This document shows positions 10,201 to 22,144 of a stretch of 64,000 nucleotides of DNA, piece after piece. A program made the position numbers and the translations under genes. The stretch is from NCBI RefSeq assembly GCF_902167145.1, contig NC_050096.1:159773825-159837824 (forward strand), read 5' to 3'. The notes below the pieces were generated by a model. That model searched no databases and had not been told where the DNA came from. It saw only the letters and a program-made list of their open reading frames with translations. The stretch is from Zea mays (lineage: Eukaryota; Streptophyta; Magnoliopsida; Poales; Poaceae). Numbering within the stretch: the first letter of the stretch is position 1; every line of letters starts with the position of its first letter.

Positions 10201-10751
10201 TAGAGTAAAGTATACTAACAATTCACTACTCAGGCGGCGGTGTCATCTTGTCAGCATAATCATTTTTTCTCTCTCCATCCTCACCTTGGTATCCCATGTG
10301 GGTACCGCTAAGCATGTTAGCATGTAGTTAGTTTTTAGATTAAAGTATACTAACAATTCTTAAATTTCTAGTGTTATATCATTTCGGTCTCTAAACTCTC
10401 AAAATATACATCCAGTTCTTTAAACTTGTTAAGTTGTATTATTCTGATTTCTAAACTTTTAACATGTGCATTTCAGTCCCTATATATGTATGGTTGTGTC
10501 GTCTAGGTCTCTAAATTTGTTTTGGTGTCATCAAATGTTTGAATTATTTAGACATGTGATAACACCGAAAACAAGTTTATGGACTCAGACAATCATAAAA
10601 GTATAGGTACCAGAATATATAAGTTGAGAGTTTAGGGACCAAGATGATACACCTTCACAAAATTTAGAGATCTGAATGTGCACTTTAAAAATTTAGGGAC
10701 CAGAATGATATAACACTATAAATTTAAGGACCGATAATGTATTTCACTCTA
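10201..10751. mobile_element. Foldback/MITE-like element with long inverted arms (551 bp)
   Basis: The left arm (10201-10224 and 10341-10540) and the right arm (about 10550-10751) are imperfect reverse complements over about 200 bp. For example, left TTAAATTTCTAGTGTTATAT pairs with right ATATAACACTATAAATTTAA, and the outer ends are TAGAGTAAAGTATAC and, inverted, TAGAGTGAAATACAT. There is no coding capacity. The left arm is broken by a 116-bp segment lying between two copies of a 19-base direct repeat. Superfamily is not decided; the ends include TA, and no clear longer duplication is seen. Confidence 0.65.
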
Positions 10752-10866
10752 GTTTTTATTTAAGCTCGTAGACTATTTGGCGTGGTCTTTCTGCATGTGT
10801 GGCCACACTCGTAGAGATGATGCAAAACTCTCTGCTCACATAAAACATCGTTCTCACCTCGTCATG

Positions 10867-11537
10867 TGTTGGGGGCCTTCGTCTTCTGAAGGTCCTCAAA
10901 AACATGATTTAACAACGTTTCTGGAGTATAATACATGAACAGGTACCTTCGGACTCGGATCAGAACCACAATATGAAGAAGTGCGAAGAATGCGAAGGTT
11001 GGCGCAGAGCCGAAGCTATGCTCAGGGGACCTTCGACGTAATATCAGAAAAAGTGAACCGACTTAAAAGGGAAAAGGCTATTCAGACCTCGATGGATTAC
11101 TATAGAGTCATTAGCAAATGTAAAGGGTATAAGTGTAATTTTACATGGGCTGCGTCCCGTGCCTATAAATAGATGAACAGTGTCCCCGTACTATTCATGC
11201 TGACTTGACATTTGCTTTTGCGTCACGCTTGTACTCTTACTTTCTTTCAAGCCGAAGGTACATTTGTAATTTGATATCATTTCTATTTTTCCATAATAAT
11301 AAAATAAGAAATGAGTTGATAATAATACATAATTGTTTATGTTATCTTTTATATTCATATGATTCCTTCTTCATTATTACATGTTGTGCTGATGAAGATA
11401 TGTCCTTCATAACCTTCGTTCGAAAATCATTATATCCCAAGGGAAATAATGCTTCGAAGGACGAAGGACTTTAACGTTTAACATTTTTTATGTTGCCTTG
11501 TTCTTAACTCATAGCATTTGAGAACAAGTCCCCAACA
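10867..11537 (+). repeat. 5' LTR of element A (671 bp)
   Basis: It begins TGTTGGGGGCCTTCG and ends AAGTCCCCAACA, giving the short inverted ends TGTTGGGG/CCCCAACA. It is homologous along its length to the LTRs of element B at 54515 and 61256. Confidence 0.9.
11164..11171 (+). promoter_or_regulatory. TATA box of element A LTR
   Basis: TATAAATA in GTGCCTATAAATAGATGAAC, the same context as in both LTRs of element B. Likely start of the gag transcript about 30 bp downstream. Confidence 0.75.
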
Positions 11538-11552
11538 TTGGCGCCCACCTCC
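11538..11552 (+). other. Primer-binding site of element A
   Basis: TTGGCGCCCACCTCC directly follows the LTR. TGGCGCC is a usual primer-site start in plant Gypsy elements. The same site follows the LTR of element B at 55222. Confidence 0.75.
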
Positions 11553-11596
11553 AGTGAACTCTTTTCGACCACCTTCGGCAAGCATTGACCTTCGTC

Positions 11597-11936
11597 ATGC
11601 CACCGAAGAAAGCTTCAGCGACAGGGGTTGCCGCTCTGCAACCGCTGGACCCGAACCAGGAGACCCTTTCTCTTCGAGAAGCCAGAAGCCAGAAGAGGAA
11701 GGCCACTAGTCCAACACCCCAGGAGGATGAGTTGGACCAAGAAATCAGAAACATGGAGATGCTTCATCAACAAGTACAAAGGAAGAAGGAGAAGATGACC
11801 CGACTAGCTGATCTTCAAAGGCAGATTGACGAAGCCACTGAAGAAGTACGCCATCTTGCTCAAGACGAACAAGAGCGAAGGCCCCGACATAGGGAGCTTC
11901 ACCAAGAAGGCTTCTTCAACGAGGATGAATGGTATG
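11597..11936 (+). pseudogene. gag: gag of element A, first part
   Basis: ATG at 11597 (MPPKKASATGVAALQPL) starts a basic then strongly coiled-coil region (QQVQRKKEKMTRLADLQRQI, then EEVRHLAQDEQERRP), as at the start of many plant Gypsy gag proteins. The frame is open until the Sirevirus insertion after NEDEWY. The second part continues at 21021 after the duplicated GTATG. Element B shows the uninterrupted order NEDEWYDDFHHANF. Gag would form the RNA-packaging particle. Confidence 0.8.
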
Positions 11937-13122
11937 TGAAAGGGAAATAGGCTTACACCTTTTCCTAGATTGATTTTGGTGGTTGAATTGCCCAACACAA
12001 ATATTTGGACTAACTAGTTTGCTCTAGTCTATAAGTTTTACAGGTGCCAAAGGTTCACAACAAACCAATAAAAAGACCAAAGATAGGTTTAAAGAAAGAG
12101 AGCTAAAGACATCCCAAAGGCACCCTGGTCTGGCGCACCGGACAGTGTCCGGTGCATCAGGGAACTCGAAGCTGAACTTGCCACCTTCGGGAAAATGGGA
12201 GGCCGCTCCGCTATAATTCACCGGACTGTCCGGTGACATACCGGACTGTGCGGTGTGCCAGCGGAGCAACGGCTACTTCGCGCTAACGGTCGACTGCAAC
12301 CGCATTCAATGCGCTACAGTGCGCGCCAGAGTCAGAGCACGCGCAGTTGGCGCACCGGACAGTCTACAGGACCTGTCCGGTGCACCACCGGACAGCCCAG
12401 AGGTCCCACCAGTCAGAGCTCCAACGGTCGAACCCTAACGGCCGGCTGACGTGGCTGGCGCACCAGACAGTGTCCGGTGGCGCACCGGACTGTCCGGTGC
12501 GCCATGCGACAGCAGCCTCCACCAAACGGCTAGTTTGGTGGTTGGGGCTATAAATACCCCAACCACCCCACATTCAATGGCATCCAAGTTTTCCACCTTC
12601 AACACATTACAAGAGCTATAACATTCAATTCTAGACACAACCAAAGAGATCAAATCCTCTCCCAAGTCCGGAATCACTCCAAATCAAATAGTGACTAGAG
12701 AGAGCGACTTTTGTGTTCATTTGAGCTCTTGCGCTTGGATTGCTTCTTTTCTTTCTCATTCTTTCTTGTGATCAAACTCAATTGTAACCAAGGCAAGAGA
12801 CACCAATTGTGTGGTGGTCCTTGCGGGAACTTTGTGTTCCGTTTGATTGAGAAGAGAAGCTCACTCGGTCTAATTGACCGTTTGAGAGAGGGAAAGGGTT
12901 GAAAGAGACCCGGTCTTTGTGACCACCTCAACGGGGAGTAGGTTTGCAAGAACCGAACCTCGGTAAAACAAATCCTTGTGTCACACTCCTTATTTGCTTG
13001 CGATTTGTTTTTGCCCTCTCTCTCGGACTCGTTCATATTTCTAACGCTAACCCGGCTTGTAGTTGTGCTTAAGTTTATAAATTTCAGATTCGCCCTATTC
13101 ACCCCCCTCTAGGCGACTTTCA
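11937..13122 (+). repeat. 5' LTR of Sirevirus 2 (1186 bp)
   Basis: Starts TGAAAGGGAAATAGGC, ends GGCGACTTTCA. It has palindromes at 12138-12510 and a TATA box at 12549. It is about 20 bp shorter than the 3' LTR because one palindrome unit is missing, and there are scattered base changes, so the insertion is not very recent. Confidence 0.95.
12549..12556 (+). promoter_or_regulatory. TATA box of Sirevirus 2 5' LTR
   Basis: TATAAATA after the palindrome cluster, in GGGGCTATAAATACCCC. The same box is at 20449-20456 in the 3' LTR. Confidence 0.8.
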
Positions 13123-13124
13123 AT

Positions 13125-13136
13125 TGGTATCAAAGC
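13125..13136 (+). other. Primer-binding site of Sirevirus 2
   Basis: TGGTATCAAAGC two bases after the LTR, complementary (one mismatch) to the 3' end of initiator Met tRNA, the usual primer of plant Copia elements. Confidence 0.85.
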
Positions 13137-13169
13137 CGGTGCTTCATTAGAGCGTAACCGCTCGAAGTG

Positions 13170-14768
13170 ATGTCGGGAGCATCCGCCAAGAGGGAGATCG
13201 GGACCGGCGAGAAGCTCGCTACAAGCCATGGGAAGGCTCCATCCGGGGAGTCCGCCAACAAGGTGAAGGGATCCCCTTCACACGACAAGTCGCGTCGGAG
13301 TGGTGACAAGAAGAAGATGATGAGGAAGGTGGTCTACTACGAGACCGACTCTTCGTCGCCATCCACCTCCGGCTTCGACACGCCGTCCGTAACTTCTAAG
13401 CGCCATAAGCGCAAGAAGTTTAGTATGATTACCCTACGCTACCCTCGCATTTCCAAACGTACTGCATTACTTTCCGTCCCATTAGGCAAACCACCTATGT
13501 TTGATGGTGAAGATTATAATATGTGGAGTGATAAAATGAGACATCATCTAACCTCACTCCACACTAGCATTTGGGATGTTGTTGAGATTGGAGTACAGGT
13601 ACCATCACCGGGGGATGAAGACTATGATTCGGATGAGGTCGCCCAAATCCGACACTTCAACTCCCAAGCCACCACTATACCCCTCGCCTCTCTAAGTCGA
13701 GAGGAGTATAACAAGGTGCAAGGATTAAAGAGCGCCAAGGAGATTTGGGACGTGCTTAAAACCGCGCACGAAGGAGATGAGGTGACTAAAATCACCAAGC
13801 GGGAGATGATCGAGGGGGAGCTTGGTCGGTTCCGTCTCAACCAAGGCGAGGACCCTCAAGCCATGTACAACCGCTTGAAGACCTTAGTGAACCAAGTGCG
13901 CAACCTCGGGAGCACAAAATGGGATGACCATGAAATGGTCAAGGTTATTCTTAGATCACTTGTTTTTCTTAACCCTACGCAAGTTCAATTAATTCGTGGT
14001 AATCCTAGATACACACTAATGTCTCCCGAGGAAGTGATAGGAAATTTTGTGAGCTTTGAGTTGATGATCAAAGGCTCAAAGAAAATCAACGACCTAGATG
14101 GCCCCTCCACGCCCGAAGCACAACCGGTCGCATTCAAGGCAACGGAGGAGAAAAAGGAGGAGTCTACATCAAGTAGACAACCCATCGACGCCTCTAAGCT
14201 CGACAATGAGGAAATGGCGCTCATCATCAAGAGCTTCCGCCAAATCCTCAAGCAAAAGAGGGGGAAGGACTACAAATCCCGCTCCAAGAAAGTGTGCTAC
14301 AAGTGTGGTAAGCCCGGTCATTTTATTGCAAAATGTCCATTATCTAGTGACAGTGACAGGGGCGACGACAAGAAGGGAAAGAGGAAAGAAAAGAAGAGAT
14401 ACTACAAGAAGAAGGGCGGCGATGCCCATGTGTGTCGCGAGTGGGACTCCGATGAGAGCTCCTCCGACTCCTCCGACGAGGACGCCGCCAACATCGTCGT
14501 CACCAAGGGACTCCTCTTCCCCAACGTTGGCCACAAGTGCCTCATGGCCAAGGACGGCAAAAGGAAGAAGGTAAAATCAAAATCCTCCACTAAATACGCA
14601 ACCTCTAGTGATGAGGATAATTGTAGTGATGAGGAGGATAATTTACGTACCCTTTTTGCCAACCTAAACATGCAACAAAAGGAGAAATTAAATGAATTAG
14701 TTAGTGCTATTCATGAGAAGGATGAACTCTTGGATTCCCAAGAGGACTTCCTAATTAAGGAAGGTTAA
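13170..14768 (+). pseudogene. gag: gag of Sirevirus 2
   Basis: The ATG at 13170 (MSGASAKREIG) opens 532 codons. Order: basic, Ser-rich start; the Copia gag core (KPPMFDGEDYNMWSDKMRHH at about residue 110, then SAKEIWDVLKTAHEG); and a zinc knuckle CYKCGKPGHFIAKC (C-x2-C-x4-H-x4-C) at 14295-14336, followed by Lys-rich and acidic Ser-rich tracts. Gag forms the particle and binds RNA. In Sireviruses gag and pol are normally one long frame; here the frame ends early at TAA 14766-14768 because of a small deletion that shifts frame, and the coding sense goes on in another frame from about 14770. So this copy makes a truncated Gag at best. Confidence 0.9.
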
Positions 14769-14769
14769 A

Positions 14770-17700
14770 AATGCTTACGCTCTAAAAGTAGAAAAATGTG
14801 AAAAACTATCTAGTGAGCTAAGCACTTGCCATGACATTATTGCCAACCTTAGAAATGAGAATGCTAGATTAATTCCTAAGGTTGATTCAAATATTTGTAA
14901 TGACTCAAATTCCAATGTTAGAGATGATAATGTTAGTTTACTTGCTAAGATTGAAGAATTGAATGTTTCTCTTGCTAGCCTTAGAAATGAAAATGAAAAC
15001 TTGATTGCTAAGGCTAAGGATTTAGATGTTTGCAATGTTACCATATCCAATCTTAGAAGTGAGAATGACATAATACATGCTAAGATTGTTGAACTAAAAT
15101 CTTGCAAACCCTCTACATCTACCATTGAGCATGTTTCCATTTGCACTACATGCAGAGACATTAATGTTGATGCTATTCATGATCACCTAGCTTTAATTAA
15201 GAAACAAAATGATCACATAGCTCAACTTAATGCTAAAATTAATGAGCATGACTTAGAAAATAAAAAATTTAAATTTGCTAGAAGCATGCTCTATAGTGGG
15301 AGACGCCCTGGCATCAAGGATGGCATTGAGTTCCAAAAGGGGGACAATGTCAAACTTAATGCCCCTCCTAAGAGATTGTCTAACTTTGTAAAGGGCAAGG
15401 CTCCCATGCCTCAGGATAACGAGGGTTACATTTTGTACCCTGTCGGTTATCCCGAGAGCAAAATTAGGAGAATTCATTCTAGGAAGTCTCACTCTGGCCC
15501 TAATCATGCTTTCATGTATAAGGGTGAGACATCTAGCTCTAGGCAATCAACCCGTGCCAAATTTGCCTAGAAAGAAAACTCCTATTGCATCAAATGATTC
15601 TAACATTTCATTTAAAACTTTTGATGCATCTTATGTGCTAACCAACAAATCAGGCAAGGTAGTGTTTGGGTACCCAAAGTTCTTGTATCTAATGCCAAAG
15701 GACCCAAAACCGTTTGGGTACCTAAAATCAAGAACTAAACTTGTTTTGTAGGTTTATGCATCCGGGGGCTCAAGTTGGATCATCGATAGCGGGTGCACAA
15801 ACCATATGACAGGGGAGAAGAAGATGTTCTCTTCCTACGAGAAAAACCAAGATCCCCAACGAGCTATCACATTTGGGGATGGAAATCAAGGTTTGGTCAA
15901 AGGATTGGGTAAAATAGCTATATCACCTGACCATTCCATTTCAAATGTTTTTCTTGTAGATTCTTTAGATTACAACTTGCTTTCAGTTTCGCAATTATGT
16001 CAAATGAGTTACAACTGTCTTTTTACGGATGTAGGTGTCACTGTCTTTAGAAGGAGTGATGATTCAATAGCATTTAAGGGAGTGTTAGAGGGTCAGCTAT
16101 AATTAGTAGATTTTGATAAAGCTGAACTCGACACTTACTTAATTGCTAAGACTAACATGGGCTGGCTCTGGCATCGCCTACTAGCACATGTAGGGATGAA
16201 GAATCTTCACAAACTTCTAAAGGGAGAACACATTTTGGGACTAACAAATGTTCATTTTGAGAAAAACAGGATTTGTAGCGCATGTCAGGCAGGGAAGCAA
16301 GTTGGTGTTCATCATCCACACAAGAACATCATGACGATTGACAGGCCACTCGAGCTTCTACACATGGACCTATTCGGCCCGATTGCTTACATAAGCATCG
16401 GCGGGAGTAAGTACTGTCTAGTTATTGTGGATGATTATTCTCGCTTCACTTGGGTGTTCTTTTTGCAGGAAAAATCTCATACCCAAGAGACCTTAAAGGG
16501 ATTCTTGAGACGGGCTCAAAATGAGTTCGGCTTAAGGATCAAAAAGATTAGAAGCGATAACGGGACGAAGTTCAAGAACTATCAAATTGAAGGCTTCCTT
16601 GAGGAGGAGGGCATCAAGCATGAGTTCTCTTCTCCCTACACGCCACAACAAAATGGTGTAGTGGAGAGGAAGAATCGAACTCTACTGGACATGGCAAGAA
16701 CCATGCTTGATGAGTACAAGACTTCGGATCGGTTTTGGGCCGAGGCGGTCAACACCGCCTGCTACGCCATCAACCAGTTATATCTACACCGAATCCTCAA
16801 GAAGACATCTTACGAACTCCTCACCGGTAAAAAGCCCAATGTTTCATATTTTAGAGTCTTTGGTAGCAAATGCTTTATTCTTATTAAAAGAGGTAGAAAA
16901 TCCAAATTTGCACCTAAGGTTGTAGAAGGCTTTTTACTAGGATATGATTCAAACACATGGGCATATAGAGTCTTTAACAAGTCCTCTGGACTAGTTGAAG
17001 TTTCTTATGACATTGTGTTTGATGAGACTAACGGCTCTCAAGTAGAGCAAGTTGATCTTGATGAACTAGATGATGAAGAGGCTCCGTGCGTCGCGCTAAG
17101 GAACATGTCCATTGGGGATGTGTGTCCTAAGGAATCCGAAGAGCCTCCACAAGCACAAGATTAACCATCTTCCTCCACACAAGCATCTCCACCAACTCAA
17201 AATGAGAATGAGGCTCAAAATGATGAAGGAGAAGATCAAGAAGTTGAGCCACCTCAAGAGGAGAGCAATGATCAAGGGGGAGATGCCCATGATCAAGATG
17301 AGGAAGATGAACAAGTTCCAAGACCGCCACACCCAAGAGTCCACCAAGCAATACAACGAGATCACCCCATGAACACCATCCTCGGAGACATTCAAAAAGG
17401 GGTAACTACTCGATCTCGTGTTGCTCATTTTTGTGAACATTACTCTTTTGTTTCCTCTATTGAGCCACACAGGATAGAGGAAGCACTACAAGATTCAGAT
17501 TGGGTGGTGGCGATGCAAGAGGAGCTCAACAACTTCACTAGGAATGAGGTATGGCATTTAGTTCCACGTCCTAATCAAAATGTTGTAGGAACCAAGTGGG
17601 TCTTCCGCAACAAGCAAGACGAGAATGGTGTGGTGACAAGGAACAAAGCTCGACTAGTGGCCAAGGGTTATTCACAAGTCGAAGGTTTGGATTTCGGTGA

Positions 17701-18994
17701 AACCTATGCACCCGTAGCTAGGCTAGAATCAATTCGCATTTTACTTGCCTATGCTACTTACCATGGCTTCAAGCTTTATCAAATGGACGTGAAAAGTGCC
17801 TTCCTCAATGGACCAATCAAGGAAGAGGTCTATGTTGAGCAACCTCCCGGCTTTGAAGATAGTGAGTACCCTAACCATGTGTATAAACTCTCTAAGGCGC
17901 TTTATGGGCTCAAGCAAGCCCCAAGAGCATGGTATGAATGCCTAAGAGATTTCCTTATCACTAATGGCTTCAAAGTTGGAAAGGTCGATCCTACTTTATT
18001 TACTAAAACTCTTGACAATGATTTGTTTGTATGCCAAAATTATGTTGATGATATTATATTTGGGTCTACTAACGAATCTACATGTGCGGAATTTACTAGG
18101 ATCATGACACAAAAATTCGAGATGTCGATGATGGGGGAGTTGAAGTACTTCTTGGGATTTCAAGTGAAGCAACTCCAGGAAGGCACCTTCATTAGCCAAA
18201 CAAAGTACATTCAAGACATTCTAAAGAAGTTTGGGATGAAGGATGCCAAGCCCATCAAGACACCCATGGGAACCAATGGGCATCTCGACCTCGACACGAG
18301 AGGTAAATCCGTAGATCAAAAGGTATACCGGTCGATGATAGTTTCTTTACTCTATTTATGTGCTTCACGACCGGACATTATGCTTTCCGTATGCATGTGT
18401 GCAAGATTCCAAGCCGACCCTAAGGAAGCTCACCTTACGGCCGTAAAACGAATCTTGAGATATTTAGTTTATACTCCTAAGTTTGGGCTTTGGTACCCTC
18501 GGGGATCCATATTTGATTTAATTGGTTATTCGAATGCCGATTGGGCAGGGTGTAAAATTAATAGAAAGAGCACATCGGGGACTTGCCAGTTCTTGGGAAG
18601 ATCTCTGGTGTCTTGGGCTTCAAAGAAGCAAAATTCGGTAGCTCTTTCTACCGCCGAAGCCGAGTATATTGCCGCAGGCCATTGTTGCGCGCAATTACTT
18701 TGGATGAGGCAAACCCTTAGGGACTATGGTTACAAATTAACCAAAGTTCCTCTTCTATGTGATAATGAGAGTGCAATCCGCATGGCGGATAATCCCGTTG
18801 AGCATAGCCGCACTAAACACATAGCCATTCGGTATCATTTTCTAAGGGATCACCAACAAAAGGGGGATATCGAGATTGCATATATTAACACCAAGGAACA
18901 ATTAGCCGATGTCTTTACCAAGCCACTAGATGAACAAACTTTTAACAACCTTAGGCATGAGCCAAATATTCTTGATTCTCGGAACTTCTTTTAA
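14770..18994 (+). pseudogene. pol: pol region of Sirevirus 2 (protease, integrase, RT, RNase H), broken
   Basis: After the gag frameshift come about 250 codons of coiled-coil (repeats like IANLRNENARL and IEELNVSLASLRNE), then a second frameshift near 15550. The protease motif WIIDSGCTNHMTG lies near 15778. Integrase has the zinc-binding HRLLAHVG...CSACQ region near 16170-16290 and catalytic D, D, E at HMDLFGP (about 16361), RSDNG (about 16551) and VVERKNRT (about 16660). Reverse transcriptase has YVDDIIFGS near 18041, and RNase H has YSNADWAGC and STAEAEYIA (about 18526-18670). Stops: TAG at 15749-15751, TAA at 16100-16102 and TAA at 17162-17164. 17369-18994 is a clean 541-codon frame covering RT and RNase H. 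The order integrase before RT is diagnostic for Copia. Confidence 0.92.
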
Positions 18995-19814
18995 TGTTTT
19001 GCACACATAGCTCATCAATATACCTTTGATCATGTCTCTTTTATGTGCTATGACTAATGTGTTTTCAAGTGTATTTTCAAACCTAGTCATAGATTGAAAG
19101 GGAATTCGAGTCTTCGGCGAAGACAAAGGCTTCCACTCCACTCCATCAAATTATTCATCCTTCACCGTCGCTCCGAGCCACTCTCCAACTTTGGTATAAT
19201 CTTCACTCATATTTTGTTCGCCAAAGGGAGAGAAAGTAGTTTAAAGGGCTTATATTTCACTCAAGTATACGTTTTTGGCGATTCATGCCAAAGGGGGAGA
19301 AAATGTTAGCCCAAAGCAAAAGGACCGCACCACCACAACTAATTTCAAAAAAATGTAGTCTTTCAATTTGTATTAAAGAAGTTTTTCAATTGGTATCTTA
19401 TTTTTGATATAATTTCAAATTGGTATGACATCTTTCAAAATTAATATCTAAAACCCTCTTGAACACTAAGAGGAGAATCTCATTAAGGGGGAGTTTTGTT
19501 TAGTCAAAGGAAAAGCATTTGAAACAGGGGGAGAAAATTTCAAATCCTGAAAATGCTTCTTAAAATCTTATTCATGCATCCTTTGACCATTTGCAAAAAG
19601 ACTTTGAAAAGAATTTGCAAAAACAAAACATGTGGTGCAAGCGTGGTCCAAAATGTTAAAAATATAAAGAAACAATCCATGCATATCTTATGAGAATTTA
19701 TTGGTTCAAATTCTTAAGCAATCTTTGCACTTACAATCATGCAAACTAGTTCAATTATGCATTTCTATATTTGCTTTGGTTTGTGTTGGCATCAATCACC
19801 AAAAAGGGGGAGAT
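18995..19814 (+). other. 3' untranslated region of Sirevirus 2 with repeated polypurine tracts
   Basis: No coding. GGGGGAG-type tracts occur near 19292, 19490 and 19527, and the priming tract AAAAAGGGGGAGAT is at 19801-19814 before the 3' LTR. Multiple tracts are a Sirevirus hallmark. Confidence 0.85.
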
Positions 19815-21020
19815 TGAAAGGGAAATAGGCTTACACCTTTTCCTAGATTGATTTTGGTGGTTGAATTGCCCAACACAAATATTTGGACTAACTAGTTTGC
19901 TCCAGTCTATAAGTTTTACAGGTGCCAAAGGTTCACAACAAACCAATAAAAAGAGCAAAGATAGGTTCAAAGAAAGAGAGCTAAAGACATCCCAAAGGCA
20001 CCTTGGTCTGGCGCACCGGATTGTCCGGTGCACCACCGGACAGTGTTCGGTGCATCAGGGAACTCGAAGCTAAACTTGCCACCTTCAGGAAAATGGGAGA
20101 CCGCTCCACTATAATTCATCGGACTGTCCGGTGAAGCACCAGACAGTGTCCGGTGACACACCGGACTGTCCGGTGTGCCAGTGGAGCAACGGCTACTTCG
20201 CGCCAACGGTCGACTGCAACCGCATTCAATGCGCTACAGTGCGCGCCAGAGTCAAAGCACACGCAGTTGGCGCACCGGATAGTCTACAGGACCTGTCCGG
20301 TGCACCACCGGACAGCCCAGAGGCCCCACCAGTCAGAGCTCCAACGGTCGAACCCTAACGGCCGGGTGACGTGGCTGGCGCACCGGACAGTGTCCGGTGC
20401 ACCATGCGATAGCAGCCTCCACCAAATGGCTAGTTTGGTGGTTGGGGCTATAAATACCCCAACCACCCTACATTCAATGACATCCAAGTTTTCCACCTTC
20501 AACATATTACAAGAGCTATAGCATTCAATTCTAGACACAACCAAAGAGATCAAATCCTCTCCCAAGTCCGGAATCACTCCAAATCAAATAGTGACTAGAG
20601 AGAGCGACTTTTGTGTTCATTTGAGCTCTTGCGCTTGGATTGCTTCTTTTCTTTCTCATTCTTTCTTGTGATCAAACTCAATTGTAACCAAGGCAAGAGA
20701 CACCAATTGTGTGGTGGTCCTTGCGGGAACTTTGTGTTCCGTTTGATTGAGAAGAGAAGCTCACTCGGTCTAAGTGACCATTTGAGAGAGGGAAAGGGTT
20801 GAAAGAGACCCGGTCTTTGTGACCACCTCAACGGGGAGTAGGTTTGCAAGAACTGAACCTCGGTAAAACAAATCCTTGTGTCACACTCCTTATTTGCTTG
20901 CGATTTGTTTTTGCCCTCTCTTGGATTCGTTCATATTTCTAACGCTAACCCGGCTTGTAGTTGTGCTTAAGTTTATAAATTTCATATTCGCCCTATTCAC
21001 CCCCCTCTAGGCGACTTTCA
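19815..21020 (+). repeat. 3' LTR of Sirevirus 2 (1206 bp)
   Basis: Same ends as the 5' LTR. It is followed by the target duplication GTATG at 21021-21025 and then by the rest of element A gag. Confidence 0.95.
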
Positions 21021-22144
21021 GTATGAGGATTTCCATCATGGAAATTTTGCTTTTGATGATGCTTCTCCTCTATCAGCAGAACTGCAGGCTACACCTTGGC
21101 CCCCATCTTACAAGCCACCCCAACTCCCCATGTATGACGGGCACTCAGATCCGAAGTAGTTTCTCATGAGCTATGAAGCAACCATATCTTCATATGGAGG
21201 CAATACCGCAGTCATGGCGAAATCTTTCGTCATGTCAGTCAAGAATGTTGTGCAAACCTGGTACTCCTCTCTTCGGCCAGGAACAATCACATCATGGCAG
21301 AAGCTGAAGGACATGTTGATCACCAGTTTCCAAGGGTTTCAGACGAAGCCGGTTACCGCTCAAGCTTTGTTCCAGTGCACGCAAGATCACGAAGAATACC
21401 TCCAGGCGTATGTCCGAAGGTTCTTGCGTATGAGGGCACAAGCGCCAACAGTGCCCAATGAAATTGTTATTGAGGCCATGATCAAGGGGCTTCAGCCAGG
21501 ACCTACGGCCCAATACCTCGCTAGGAAACCCCCTCATACCCTGGAGAAATTGCTTCAAAAGATGGATGAATACATCCGCGCTGATAATGACTTTCGTCAA
21601 AGAAGGGAGGAAGCCTACAGGTTCTCTGCGATGAGCAGGGGCTTCAGAGGGAGAATCCACCCAAGGCACGTTAGATCAATCCACTCCACCCAGAATGACG
21701 ATAGAGGAAGTCAGCAACAGAGGCCACAATATTCCTCGCAAGCATCGGGGCAGCAACAAAGCTATCTTCGGCCGCCAGCTCCAAGGGGCACAGGCACTAG
21801 GGGCTTCAGAAGAAGGCTTGGGGATCAGCCCAGGAAAATTTATTGCCTATTCTGCGGTGAGGACAAGGGCCATACTACAAGGATGTGTCATGCATACTGC
21901 TTCGTATCACTCACCCTACATACCAGAGTATGTAGGTAACCATCCTGCAGCGTCTGTTGCCTCGGCTAGTCAGCCACCGGCATCCTGGCCACAACTCCCA
22001 CCTCCGCCACCACTACAACCTGCATATTCACGCGGCCAACAGCCAGAAGGGAGTCAACAGACCCATCAGCAGAGAGACTTCAGGGAGGAGTCCGAAGCTC
22101 GCACAGTCAACAGTACTGTGCCAGAATCGAAGCATATCTATTAA
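21021..22144 (+). pseudogene. gag: gag of element A, second part
   Basis: This continues the frame of 11597-11936: after the duplicated bases it reads EDFHHGNFAFDDASPLSAEL. A TAG at 21157-21159 replaces a codon that is sense in element B. From 21166 the Gypsy gag core is clear: AVMAKSFVMSVKNVVQTWYS, then LRPGTITSWQKLKDMLITSF, then HEEYLQAYVRRFLRMR. A degenerate zinc knuckle CLFCGEDKGHTTRMC follows (about 21845-21890). A small deletion and frame change near 21895 separate this from the Pro-rich tail, which ends VPESKHIY. No pol follows. Two breaks make it non-functional. Confidence 0.85.

Larger units (their letters stand above)
11937..21020 (+). mobile_element. Sirevirus 2: complete but defective Copia retrotransposon (9084 bp)
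   Basis: Both LTRs, the primer site, gag, pol in Copia order (protease, integrase, reverse transcriptase, RNase H), 3' polypurine tracts and a perfect 5-bp duplication GTATG (11932-11936 and 21021-21025) are present. Size, LTR palindromes and multiple GGGGGAG tracts identify a Sirevirus of the Opie/Ji kind. No envelope-like gene lies in the 820 bp between RNase H and the 3' LTR. Coding is broken by two frameshifts and at least three stops. It lies in the gag of element A and is therefore younger than A. Confidence 0.95.

Noticed and set aside
18995..19814. Envelope-like gene of Sirevirus 2
   Set aside because: No open frame with membrane segments; only short frames between RNase H and the 3' LTR.
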